Source: an uncultured Chloroflexota bacterium
Lineage (GTDB): Bacteria; Chloroflexota; Limnocylindria; Limnocylindrales; CSP1-4
Reading direction: 5' to 3'
Assembly (NCBI GenBank): GCA_903924005.1
Contig: CAIXZV010000107.1
Span: 1-14,439 of the forward strand
DNA: 14,439 nucleotides
Position numbers and translations under genes: made by a program. The notes beneath the pieces are model-generated. The model saw only the letters and a program-made list of their open reading frames with translations. It did no database searches and was not told the DNA's origin. Shown here piece by piece: positions 1 to 7,234 of this stretch (position 1 is its first letter; each line of letters begins with the position of its first letter).

Positions 1-758
1 GGCAGGTGGATGTCCGACCAGTTCATCGGTGCGCCGGTCAGGTTGGCCGTGGTCTGGGCGTCGGCGAACGTGAGCGCGGTGCCAACGCCGTAGAGGCCAA
101 CCGTGCCAACGGCGATCCCGAGGGCCAGGACAAGGTTGATGATCGTTGACGCCGCCGTTCGCTTGAGCAGAGCCGAGATGAAGAGCCCCATCGAGCCGTA
201 TGCGAAGGCGGCCGCAGCAAGCACGATATAGGCGCGGACGATGTCGTCGGGGGCCACGCCGCCAAAGGTGAAGACGAGCGCCATGACGGGCAGCGATGCC
301 AGCAGCAGCAGGACGATCCAGCCAACGCTCGCGAGCAGTTTGCCCAGCACAAGCCCGATGGATGACACCGGCGTTGTGACAAGCATGTCGAGGGTCTGCT
401 TCTCGCGCTCAAGGCTGATTGCCGCTGCCGTGGAGCCCGGGGCGAGGATCATCACGATGATCGTCAGCAGCGCCAGAAGCCCGATGAACAGCCCCCGGCC
501 GATGTCGGCGGTGGACGTGCTGGAGAACCCATTCATCATCGTCCCAACCTGAACCTCCTGGACGAGGACGGCAAAGCCCGCGAGGAGCAGCAGGTGGATC
601 GTGATGATCGCGAAGGCGCGCTTTCCGCGCATACGCCCGCGCAGCTCCTTGACGCCAACCGCGGCAACGCCGGTGGCAATCCACCGCAGACGCGCCCAGA
701 GTTCCCGGGCTCGCGGTCCGGGTGTCAGGCTGCTGATGCGGCTGGTGAGGGCGGTCAC
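1..758 (-). CDS. ABC-2 type transporter permease (partial, C-terminus off the left edge)
   Basis: Direct translation from a GTG at 758 stays open for 252 codons to the window edge. The protein is a polytopic membrane subunit of an ABC-2 exporter. Hydrophobic segments lie at about residues 47-67, 88-108, 139-166, 173-197 and 205-227, with a basic cytoplasmic N-terminus (GVKELRGRMRGKRAF). The loop EREKQTLDMLVTTPVSS at about 117-133 is the conserved motif of this permease family (commonly ERExGTLExLLxTPxS) that follows the second helix and contacts the ATPase. The GTG overlaps the TGA of the upstream ATPase gene as GTGA (755-758), indicating translational coupling. The subunit probably forms the membrane channel driven by the adjacent ATPase. 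The substrate cannot be inferred. A homodimer is possible, unless a second permease gene lies to the left. Confidence 0.88.
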   Translation of the reverse strand, partial: MTALTSRISSLTPGPRARELWARLRWIATGVAAVGVKELRGRMRGKRAFAIITIHLLLLAGFAVLVQEVQVGTMMNGFSSTSTADIGRGLFIGLLALLTIIVMILAPGSTAAAISLEREKQTLDMLVTTPVSSIGLVLGKLLASVGWIVLLLLASLPVMALVFTFGGVAPDDIVRAYIVLAAAAFAYGSMGLFISALLKRTAASTIINLVLALGIAVGTVGLYGVGTALTFADAQTTANLTGAPMNWSDIHL

Positions 759-1735
759 GACCAGGCTCCCGTGATTGGCTGGGCGGCAGCCCCCGCAGCT
801 GACGGCCCCGTGACTTGGAGAAAGATCTCCTCAAGATCACTGGCGGCCCTCGAGAACGAGGCGACCCGCATGCCGGTTCCGATGGCTGCGCCCAGAAGCG
901 CCGCCGCCTCGTCATCGCCGCCGATCAGGCCAAGCTGCAGCACATCGCCGGCTGCCGTCGCTGACGCAACCTCCGGCCGAAGGTCAAACCATGCCGCGGC
1001 GCCGATCTGTGCCGCATCGTCTCCGAGGACGCGGACGTGGTAGACGGCGCCGGCGCGGAGGCGGCGCTCGATATCGGACACCCGGCCCTGGGCGATAATG
1101 CGGCCCTTGTCGAAGATGGCGACCGACGTGCACAGCTCCTCAAGTTCGGGGAGGATGTGCGAGGACACCACAATCGTCTTTCCGAGCGCCCGCAGCTCGC
1201 GCAGCAGCTCGCGCAGCTCCACCCGGGCCCGCGGGTCCAAGCCCGACGCGGGCTCGTCGAGGAGGAGCACCTGAGGATCGTGGACAAGGGCATGGGCAAG
1301 GCACAGGCGCTGCTGCATGCCGCGGGACAGGCCCGCGACGTACGTGTCCCGTTTGGGGCCGAGGTCCACCAGCTCCAGGAGGTCCTCGATGATCCGCCGT
1401 CGCCGAGCGGCAGGAATGCCGTAGCAGCGGGCGAAGAAGTCCAGATACTCCCAGACCTTCATGTCGTCGTAGACACCAAACGAGTCGGGCATGAAGCCCA
1501 GCACACGGCGAACCTCGTTGGGGCTGCCCCGGACGGAGAAGCCCGCAACCTCCGCGTCGCCGGCGTCTGGCACCAGCAGGGTGCCGAGGATGCGCAGCGT
1601 CGTGGTCTTGCCTGCGCCATTGGGCCCGACAAGGCCGAAGATCTCGCCAGCCGCGATATCGAGGTCGAGACCGCCGACAGCCACGGTGCGGTCGTAGCGC
1701 TTGACGAGGCCACTGGCCCAGATGATGCCGCTCAC
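755..1735 (-). CDS. ABC transporter ATP-binding protein (ABC-2 / CcmA-like subfamily)
   Basis: A 326-aa nucleotide-binding subunit expected to sit on the cytoplasmic face and power the adjacent permease. Walker A is GPNGAGKT at residues 37-44, the signature is LSRGMQQR at about 136-143, Walker B ends in LLLDEP with the catalytic Glu161, the D-loop is SGLD, and the switch His is His193. The Q-loop position reads GFMPDSFGVYDD, with Asp84 where Gln is usual; from memory, Asp or Glu here is common in this Chloroflexota-type ABC-2 group. About 100 residues follow the core, as in drug and lipid exporter ATPases. The start is GTG at 1735, which overlaps the upstream TGA (1732-1734) as GTGA, so it is translationally coupled to the large membrane protein gene. 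Its stop in turn overlaps the permease start. Confidence 0.95.
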   Translation of the reverse strand: MSGIIWASGLVKRYDRTVAVGGLDLDIAAGEIFGLVGPNGAGKTTTLRILGTLLVPDAGDAEVAGFSVRGSPNEVRRVLGFMPDSFGVYDDMKVWEYLDFFARCYGIPAARRRRIIEDLLELVDLGPKRDTYVAGLSRGMQQRLCLAHALVHDPQVLLLDEPASGLDPRARVELRELLRELRALGKTIVVSSHILPELEELCTSVAIFDKGRIIAQGRVSDIERRLRAGAVYHVRVLGDDAAQIGAAAWFDLRPEVASATAAGDVLQLGLIGGDDEAAALLGAAIGTGMRVASFSRAASDLEEIFLQVTGPSAAGAAAQPITGAWS

Positions 1736-4191
1736 TGCACAGACCCCGACACGACCGCGCGGAACTGGAAGTAGACCTGATCCGTGCGCTCATTGACAAA
1801 CCTGACCCGCAAGTCGCCCGTCACCGGGTCCACCCACCGGGTGGCATCGGGCAGGCGATAGGACTGGCCAAGCGACAGGTGGGCGAACTGCGCCCAGACG
1901 CCAGCCTTGACGTCGAAGACATCCATCTCGGGCAGGCCGTCCTGAACGCGGCTGCAGTTGGGTGCGGTGATGTCGCACCGGGTCTCAGGCTTCGCGTCAA
2001 GCAGGTTGCCGCCGGGCATCGTGGGGTCACCGCCATTGGTCATTGCCACGGTCACATCGCTGGGCGTCAACGCTCCGTCAAAGGCCACCGGCCGGTAGTC
2101 CATCTCGATGGTCCCAGTGCCGAAGCCCATGGAGAAGGGATCCTTGGAGAAGAACGAGGAGTCGTTGCTGACCATCGTGGGCGGCAGCAGGTCTCCCGTG
2201 AACGAGACCTTGCCGTTGATTGAGTAGCGCAAGGGGATCTGGTAGAGGACATCGGCGACGCGCCGAACCTGCTGGCCCTCAATGGTGACGGGGATGACCG
2301 ACTCGCTGCCCCAGGCGAGCAGCACGGCCGAGCCTGCCGGGAGCGACCAGCCGATGCCCGTCATCGGGTCCATCGACAGCTGGTCGATAACAGAACGACG
2401 GACCATCTTGTGCTGCGTGCCCTCGTCCATTCCCCCGCCGCCCCAGTTCACCTGGCCTACCACCTTCTCAGAGAGTTGCACCTGGTTGAACGCGACGCCG
2501 GCCAGCGGGAGGCTGATCGTGGCGGTCGCACCTGGCGCGAGATCCGGCATGGTGGCAACCGATGAGCCGAGCACGAGGGCTGGTGCGAGGAGCGTGATGG
2601 ACGAGCGGTTCGTCACCGACCCTATGAGGGTGGAGTCAACAAGCCGCAGGCTTGCGTCCACCACGGGACCCGCTGTGCTGCCCTCCGCGCGGATGGTGCG
2701 CAGCGAGCCGTAGCCGACGCCCAGGTCGCGGACCCGCGTCGGGTCCCCCTCAAGCACGTCCAGCGGGCTTGTGCCGCCGGTGCTGAACATGTCGCCGCTG
2801 ATGGGGCCCGCGATCAGCGTGTCGCCGGGGACGCTGATAGCGAACGACGCACGTGTTGGGCTGAAGATGCCCAGCCACGATTGGACCGAGGCGAGATCGG
2901 TTCCGGGCGCGCCGCGGACGATGGCAACCTCGTGGATGATCACGCTGGACCCGCGCGTGACGGCGCCTATCCCGAAGGACCCGGCCGTGAACACGACGAT
3001 GAGCGCCGGCACCGTGGCCCAAGCCCACTCGCGCCGGTCAAGCCGCCGCAGCACCAAGTAGTTGACTGGGCCGATGAGCAGGATGTAGCCAAAGAGAAGG
3101 ACGAGAAGCCCACTGGTTGGCGGCAGCGACAGGCTTGGCAGGCTTGCCGCGCCCGACACCAACTGGCTGTCATCGGCGAGCGACACCAGCGTGCCAGACC
3201 GCTGCGGCAGGAGGCGTCGCCAGAGTGGCGTCCCAACCGTCTTGGTTGCTGTCATCCAGTCGCTGAGCGGGTTGAATCCCAGAAGCGTCACGTATCCGGA
3301 GCCGTACGGCATGTCGGCAGCAACAACCCGGTCGCCCGACATGGCCAGGGGCCGGCCCTTGCCCGCCGACCCCACAAGCGCGGCAACGGGGGCGGCATCC
3401 TGCGGCAAGGCGCCGAGGATAGGCCGCAGCAGCGTCGGGTCAACATCAAGGACGCCAGTTGGGCGATAGGGGAGCAGGTCCTCCGGCAGCGCGTTGAGCG
3501 AGTTGGGTCCTGCTGTCCCGCCAACAATCACCAGACGCCCGCCCGCTGCCACCCAGCGGCCAAGCGCCACAAGCTGGTCCGAGTTGAGCGAGGCGGCGTC
3601 CGTGTCCTGCCAAATGAGGCGGTCAAGACCGGCCCAGCCCTGGACGCGGTCCGGAAGGTCTGCCGGCGTCAGCGGGACCAAGACTGCGGAGCTGCCCGTT
3701 TGGGCACTGGGCAGCAGCGAGACCTGGCTCACGATCTTGGCCGGGCTCTCGGCGAGGATGCCCACGACAAGCTGTGTGGGATCGTGGAGCGCGACGGCCG
3801 CCTTGGCGGTGGCAACGGTTGTGCCGCCCGAAATCAGCTCCACAACCACCGGGCTGGTGGAGCCCACAAAGCCCGGCGGCTGGACATAGAGGGTGAATGT
3901 CTTGCGCGAGCCGGTTGCCAGTTCGACGGCAAGGCCAAACCGTGTGCGCATGTCGGGGCCGCCGGTCACGCGGAGTTCGCCCGTGACGGTTGGACCGGCG
4001 TTCTCTACATCAACGGCGACCGCCATCCACGCGCCCTGTCGTGCATGACCCTGCAGCAGCGCGCGCGCCGTCATGGTCAGGCCGCCGTCTGCAGCAACGG
4101 GTGTGGTTGGGGCAAGTGCCAGGAGGACGATGGCGGCGCCCGCGACGGCGCGGCAGATGCGACCGGCACGGCTCGGTTGGCGCAGCGACAC
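1732..4191 (-). CDS. Exported membrane-anchored auxiliary subunit of an ABC-2 system (GldG/DUF4350-like architecture)
   Basis: 819 aa. I chose the GTG at 4191, not farther upstream, because AGGAG lies 5 nt before it and it places a Sec signal peptide at the N-terminus: basic residues 4-14, a hydrophobic core at 15-27, and a cleavage site after PVAA at residue 34. Residues 35-355 look extracytoplasmic and include a segment resembling a class-I glutamine-amidotransferase-like fold (LGRWVAAGGRLVIVGG, about 210-225), as in GldG/DUF4350-type proteins. Two helices lie at about 361-381 (GYILLIGPVNYLVL) and 391-411, joined by the short basic loop RRLDRRE. The remaining ~400 residues should be outside, and include a Cys pair (CDITAPNC) near the C-terminus. 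It is the first gene of the operon and ends inside the ATPase start. A role as periplasmic partner of the ABC-2 transporter is inferred from context; the family name is tentative. Confidence 0.82.
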   Translation of the reverse strand: MSLRQPSRAGRICRAVAGAAIVLLALAPTTPVAADGGLTMTARALLQGHARQGAWMAVAVDVENAGPTVTGELRVTGGPDMRTRFGLAVELATGSRKTFTLYVQPPGFVGSTSPVVVELISGGTTVATAKAAVALHDPTQLVVGILAESPAKIVSQVSLLPSAQTGSSAVLVPLTPADLPDRVQGWAGLDRLIWQDTDAASLNSDQLVALGRWVAAGGRLVIVGGTAGPNSLNALPEDLLPYRPTGVLDVDPTLLRPILGALPQDAAPVAALVGSAGKGRPLAMSGDRVVAADMPYGSGYVTLLGFNPLSDWMTATKTVGTPLWRRLLPQRSGTLVSLADDSQLVSGAASLPSLSLPPTSGLLVLLFGYILLIGPVNYLVLRRLDRREWAWATVPALIVVFTAGSFGIGAVTRGSSVIIHEVAIVRGAPGTDLASVQSWLGIFSPTRASFAISVPGDTLIAGPISGDMFSTGGTSPLDVLEGDPTRVRDLGVGYGSLRTIRAEGSTAGPVVDASLRLVDSTLIGSVTNRSSITLLAPALVLGSSVATMPDLAPGATATISLPLAGVAFNQVQLSEKVVGQVNWGGGGMDEGTQHKMVRRSVIDQLSMDPMTGIGWSLPAGSAVLLAWGSESVIPVTIEGQQVRRVADVLYQIPLRYSINGKVSFTGDLLPPTMVSNDSSFFSKDPFSMGFGTGTIEMDYRPVAFDGALTPSDVTVAMTNGGDPTMPGGNLLDAKPETRCDITAPNCSRVQDGLPEMDVFDVKAGVWAQFAHLSLGQSYRLPDATRWVDPVTGDLRVRFVNERTDQVYFQFRAVVSGSVQ

Positions 4192-4202
4192 GCTGACTCC
4201 TC
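4186..4202 (-). promoter_or_regulatory. Ribosome binding site and start of the ABC operon's first gene
   Basis: On the minus strand AGAGGAG is followed after 5 nt by GTG at 4191. This is the strongest ribosome site upstream of the long reading frame, and it coincides with the start of a signal peptide. It overrules the 82 extra codons that could be read upstream to 4437, which lack protein-like composition and would overlap the divergent gene. Confidence 0.75.
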
Positions 4203-4223
4203 TGGCTGTTGAACTTGACGCGT

Positions 4224-4241
4224 CGCGCCAACGACGCGCCA
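4224..4241. repeat. 11-bp-spaced tandem CGCGCCA motif in the divergent control region
   Basis: CGCGCCA occurs at 4224-4230 and again at 4235-4241, exactly 11 bp apart, about one helical turn. It lies about 33-50 bp upstream of the ABC operon start, beyond the ribosome site. Same-face direct repeats of this kind often bind a dimeric regulator. That use is inference and no regulator gene is adjacent. Confidence 0.35.
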
Positions 4242-4323
4242 GCGTGCCGGATAGTTGCACCAGAGACCCCCGTCTCCTGCCTGGGCGGCCAACCTGGTGG
4301 GTGGTGGCCCTCGCGACCCGCCT

Positions 4324-4333
4324 ATCGTACGAT
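4324..4333. promoter_or_regulatory. 10-bp perfect palindrome between the divergent operons
   Basis: ATCGTACGAT is a perfect palindrome in the 218-bp space between the ABC operon (start 4191, minus) and the DUF1015 gene (start 4410, plus). It is relatively AT-rich for this region. It could be an operator shared by both directions, or contain a -10 element (TACGAT on the minus strand). I see no convincing -35 partner, so confidence is low. Confidence 0.25.
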
Positions 4334-4409
4334 GCACCGATACTCGGTCTGGAGGCTCCGCCGAAGGCGCCGGGCCAGCCACAAGTGCCGAGGTTGTCCA
4401 AGGACATCA

Positions 4410-5720
4410 GTGCCCGATATCCGACCCTTCCGCGCACTCCGCTTCGATCCGGGTGTTGCGGGCGACCTCACCCGGCTCGTGGCGCCCCCGTATGACGTCA
4501 TTGGGCCTGCGCTCCACGAGACCCTGCTTGCGCGGAGCCCAAAGAACGCCGTGCGGCTGGACCTGCCGGCCGTGGTGACCGGTGAGGATCCTGATGAGCG
4601 GTATCGGCGCGCAGCGCACACCTTGGCTGCATGGCGCAGTGATGGGACGCTCCGCAAGGATCCCCGCCCATCGGTGTACGTCCACGAGCAGGCGTACCGC
4701 GTTCCGGGCACCGATCTTGAGCGCACGCAGCGCGGCTTCTTCGCGCGGCTGAAGCTTGAGCCGTTTGGACCGGGGTCGCCCGTCCTGCCCCATGAGCGGA
4801 CGCTCACTGGTCCAAAGGAAGAGCGCTACCGCCTGCTCCGAGCCACCAGCCTCAACACGTCACCGGTCATTGGCCTCTTCAGCGACCCGGCGGGTGCCGC
4901 AGCAGCAGCCATGGCCGCAGTGGTGCTCACGCCGCCAGTTTCGGATGTCACTGACGACGACGGCGTGCGACATCGCATGTGGATGGTGCCCGCTGGCGGA
5001 GGCGGCACTGCGGATGTGCTGATTGCCGCGGCCGCCGCCGCGCCCGTTGTGATCGCCGACGGTCACCACCGCTACGAGACCGCGGTCCGATACCGTGACG
5101 AGCGCCGCGTCGGTCACGCTGCCGACGTGGACCCGGACTATGACTTTGTCCTGATGCTGTTCCTTGACGCGGACAGCCAACTCACCGTCCTGCCCACGCA
5201 TCGGCTTGTCCGGCGTGTCGGTGCGGCGGACCTTGCGCGGCTGCACGGCGGCCTCGAGAGCCTCTTCGAGGCGGAGCCGTCCACCTCTGCCGCCCTCGTG
5301 CAGCGGTTTGGTGCCGCCGGGGTGCTCGCCGGAGGGGAGGGCCGCTTTGGCCTGGTGACCACCGATGGCGCGTGGCTTCTGCGAGCGCGGCGTGAGGCGT
5401 TTGTGAAGCTGCTCAGCACGGGCGGTGATGCCGTCCGTGCTCTCGACGTTGCGCTGCTGGGTGCCGCGCTCGAGGTGCTCCTCGGCATCGGCCCTGGGGC
5501 CGTCGCGGGCGGGGAGCGGATCGCCTACTCCAAGTCCGCCGAGGAGGCGGTTGCCGCGGTTGCCGCCGGCGGGTCTGCCGATGCCGTCTTCCTGCTTGAA
5601 CCCACACCGGTGGCGAGCATCCTCGCCGTGGCACACGCGGGTGACGTGATGCCGCAGAAGTCCACCTACTTCTATCCAAAGGCCCTCACCGGTCTCCTGT
5701 TCAACCCGCAAGAGCAGTAA
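4410..5720 (+). CDS. DUF1015 family protein
   Basis: 436 aa, within the usual 400-450 aa range of DUF1015. The start is GTG at 4410, preceded by AAGGA at 4400-4404. This places IRPFRALRFDP at residues 4-14, the usual N-terminus of the family. Other hallmarks are APPYDVI at 25-31, IADGHHRYETA around 215-225 (Asp217, His219, His220), and the C-terminal MPQKSTYFYPK followed by TGLLFNP. The protein looks soluble and cytoplasmic, with no signal peptide or membrane helix. The biochemical function of DUF1015 is not established to my knowledge; some members lie near serine or one-carbon biosynthesis genes, but none is seen here. It is followed after 8 bp by the alpha/beta hydrolase gene, so the two are probably cotranscribed. 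Confidence 0.93.
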   Translation: MPDIRPFRALRFDPGVAGDLTRLVAPPYDVIGPALHETLLARSPKNAVRLDLPAVVTGEDPDERYRRAAHTLAAWRSDGTLRKDPRPSVYVHEQAYRVPGTDLERTQRGFFARLKLEPFGPGSPVLPHERTLTGPKEERYRLLRATSLNTSPVIGLFSDPAGAAAAAMAAVVLTPPVSDVTDDDGVRHRMWMVPAGGGGTADVLIAAAAAAPVVIADGHHRYETAVRYRDERRVGHAADVDPDYDFVLMLFLDADSQLTVLPTHRLVRRVGAADLARLHGGLESLFEAEPSTSAALVQRFGAAGVLAGGEGRFGLVTTDGAWLLRARREAFVKLLSTGGDAVRALDVALLGAALEVLLGIGPGAVAGGERIAYSKSAEEAVAAVAAGGSADAVFLLEPTPVASILAVAHAGDVMPQKSTYFYPKALTGLLFNPQEQ

Positions 5721-5728
5721 TCACGGGC

Positions 5729-6598
5729 ATGACCGACACCACCGCTGACCGCCTCATAGCCCGCACGCCGCCGCCGGGACGTCCCGTCCGCAAGGACGAG
5801 ATTGAACTTGGAGAGCGCGGTCTGTACGTGGAGTCCTGGCTCCCAGAGCGGCGTTCGCGTCGCAAGCCCCTCCTGTTTGTGCACGGCTTCCTTGGTGGGT
5901 CCTGGGCGTGGGAGCGCTACCTGCACCACTTCGCCGCCCGCGGCTGGGAGGGCCACGCGCTCAACCTTCGCAACCACTACTGGAGCCAGACCGCGGACCC
6001 GGCCACGCTCGACATCGAGTCGTACACCGAGGATGTCGTTGCTGCCCTCGAGCGCCTCGGGCCAAACGTGGTGGCCGTGGGTCACGGACTCGGTGGGCTG
6101 CTGGTGCTCAAGGCGATTGAGAGACTGCCCGTTGCGGCGTACGTGCTCCTGTCGCCCGAACTGCCCCGCGAGCTGCGCGAGCCTGCGCGCACACACCTTG
6201 TGCGTGACGTGCCTGACGCGTGGGGCCGCGCCGAACTGGGATGGGAGACCCTCCCCGAGCGGCTGACACGGGAGCACCGAGACCTGTCCATCTCGGACGT
6301 GGTGCGGATCCAGCACCTGCTTGGCCAGAAGGCCTTTGAGTCGGGGCCGGCTCGCCGGCAGGTGCTCCAGGGTGTCCCAGTGGACCAGATGGCCCTCCCG
6401 GACGTGCCCAGGCTCGTCATTGGCGCCGGTCTGGACCTCTATGTGCCAGAACCCTCAGTTGAGGCGCTCGCGGAGTGGCTTGGGGCGCAGTACGAGCCCT
6501 TCGGCGCTCACTCGCACTATGGCCTTGTGCTGGGTGAGCAGAGCTACCTGCAGGTGGCCGAAACGGTGCGCTCGTTCCTCGAGGCGCACCGCCTGTAG
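5729..6598 (+). CDS. Alpha/beta hydrolase-fold protein with Gly at the nucleophile position
   Basis: 289 aa with the alpha/beta-hydrolase layout. The oxyanion-hole motif LLFVHGF ends at residues 52-54, and the nucleophile elbow is GHGLGG at 118-123. The expected acid is Asp236 in GAGLDLYVP and the expected base is His261 or His263 in AHSHYGL. The elbow would normally be GxSxG, but residue 120 is encoded by GGA, so there is no serine, cysteine or aspartate nucleophile. The acid and base positions are kept. The protein may therefore be a non-hydrolytic member, use another mechanism, or have a relocated nucleophile. It has no signal peptide. The start ATG at 5729 lies 8 bp after the DUF1015 stop with only a weak ribosome site, suggesting coupling. 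The substrate is unknown. Confidence 0.88.
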   Translation: MTDTTADRLIARTPPPGRPVRKDEIELGERGLYVESWLPERRSRRKPLLFVHGFLGGSWAWERYLHHFAARGWEGHALNLRNHYWSQTADPATLDIESYTEDVVAALERLGPNVVAVGHGLGGLLVLKAIERLPVAAYVLLSPELPRELREPARTHLVRDVPDAWGRAELGWETLPERLTREHRDLSISDVVRIQHLLGQKAFESGPARRQVLQGVPVDQMALPDVPRLVIGAGLDLYVPEPSVEALAEWLGAQYEPFGAHSHYGLVLGEQSYLQVAETVRSFLEAHRL

Positions 6599-6622
6599 GG
6601 GCGTTTCAAGGACGGCGTCGGT

Positions 6623-6646
6623 TTGCGGGTGCAGCCCGGCCCCTGC
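6623..6646 (+). repeat. 24-bp direct repeat, copy 1
   Basis: The segment starts TTGCGGGTGCAG and ends CGGCCCCTGC. It is identical to 6981-7004. It is followed directly by CTGCCCG, whereas copy 2 has TATC inserted before the same CTGCCCG. Copy 1 therefore lacks the -10 core that makes copy 2 look like a promoter. Confidence 0.8.
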
Positions 6647-6736
6647 CTGCCCGTGCCTGGTAGTCGATGTCCGCATTCACTGCATGGCTCGCCCCGGCTT
6701 TCCGGCCACGACAACGCTGTGGGCGCCGAAGGACCA

Positions 6737-6758
6737 CCTCCGGCTTCTCAGCCGGAGG
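6737..6758 (+). terminator. Strong 8-bp hairpin downstream of the hydrolase gene
   Basis: CCTCCGGC at 6737-6744 pairs perfectly with GCCGGAGG at 6751-6758 around the 6-nt loop TTCTCA. It lies 138 bp after the DUF1015-hydrolase operon stop. No T-run follows, so it is either a U-poor terminator typical of GC-rich genomes or another structured RNA element. Confidence 0.4.
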
Positions 6759-6980
6759 GCGTCAAGGGTGCCACCGGATCCGCCGGGTGAATGGACCGGT
6801 CAGTCCAAACGGCGCCCGGTGGGGCGGGCGCGGGCCATCTCAGCCCCGGGGTTGATCGCAACTCCCGATGCCGCAGGGCTTGAGCCCCCGGTTGCCCTTG
6901 GGGCATCCATGCATTGCATACAGCGGGGTCGAGCGGGGTCGCGCGGGTCTTCGACCAGCTGCCACCGGGGCTGTCGTCGG

Positions 6981-7004
6981 TTGCGGGTGCAGCCCGGCCC
7001 CTGC
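6981..7004 (+). repeat. 24-bp direct repeat, copy 2 (contains the tRNA -35 region)
   Basis: Identical to 6623-6646, 358 bp apart. It is followed by TATC then CTGCCCG, and forms the -35 and spacer of the presumed tRNA-Glu promoter. Confidence 0.8.
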
Positions 7005-7010
7005 TATCCT
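6981..7010 (+). promoter_or_regulatory. Probable tRNA-Glu promoter
   Basis: TTGCGG at 6981-6986 as -35, 18-bp spacing, then TATCCT at 7005-7010 as -10, preceded by TGC as in extended -10 elements. Transcription would begin about 25 bp before the mature tRNA 5' end. Candidates upstream of the 115-aa gene and the kinase look similar, which supports a sigma-70-type consensus of this form. Confidence 0.5.
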
Positions 7011-7042
7011 GCCCGCCCGGCCCCGCAAACGGCCAGCACAGC

Positions 7043-7119
7043 GCCGCATTCGTCTAGAGGCCCAGGACGCCGCCCTCTCAAGGCGGAGATCACCGGTTCG
7101 AATCCGGTATGCGGTACCA
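7043..7119 (+). tRNA. tRNA-Glu (anticodon CTC), CCA encoded
   Basis: Full cloverleaf. The acceptor GCCGCAT at 7043-7049 pairs with ATGCGGT at 7109-7115, with a G-U closing pair, then discriminator A and encoded CCA (7117-7119). The anticodon stem CCGCC at 7070-7074 pairs with GGCGG at 7082-7086 around loop CTCTCAA, giving anticodon CTC (7077-7079), which reads GAG. The T arm CCGG-TTCGAAT-CCGG is at 7093-7107. The D-arm sequence TCTAGAGGCCCAGGAC is characteristic of tRNA-Glu. In this GC-rich genome GAG is the dominant Glu codon. Confidence 0.96.
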
Positions 7120-7131
7120 GCCTCTCCACCG

Positions 7132-7152
7132 CCCTCGGGTCTTCCCCGGGGG
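7132..7152 (+). terminator. Hairpin after tRNA-Glu, probable terminator
   Basis: CCCTCGGG at 7132-7139 pairs with CCCGGGGG at 7145-7152 (eight pairs, one G-U) around loop TCTTC. It starts 12 bp after the CCA end, the usual place for a tRNA terminator, although no T-run follows. Confidence 0.5.
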
Positions 7153-7234
7153 CATCGTCATGTCTGGGGGCGGCTCAGCCAGCTGGCCATGGCCGTATCC
7201 TTCCAGCACCCAGCCCACCGCCGTGGAAGGATCC

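Larger units (their letters stand above)
6599..7042. other. Non-coding interval between hydrolase gene and tRNA-Glu
   Basis: No reading frame here has a plausible start, ribosome site or protein-like composition. The interval holds two copies of a 24-bp direct repeat (6623-6646 and 6981-7004), a strong hairpin (6737-6758), an 11-nt palindrome ATGCATTGCAT (6909-6919), two close copies of CGGGGTCG near 6922-6945, and the likely tRNA promoter at its right end. Confidence 0.6.

Noticed and set aside
2881..4212. 443-aa plus-strand reading frame opposite the large membrane protein
   Set aside because: Low-complexity Arg/Gly/Ala-rich translation with no ribosome site; the minus-strand gene has a signal peptide, helices and coupling to the ATPase. 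It is a GC-rich antisense shadow.
4860..5711. 283-aa minus-strand frame opposite the DUF1015 gene
   Set aside because: The DUF1015 hallmarks on the plus strand leave no room for a second real gene; the antisense composition is atypical.
6599..7042. Known riboswitch or CRISPR array in the long gap
   Set aside because: Only two copies of one repeat are present, 358 bp apart, and no conserved riboswitch core was recognised.
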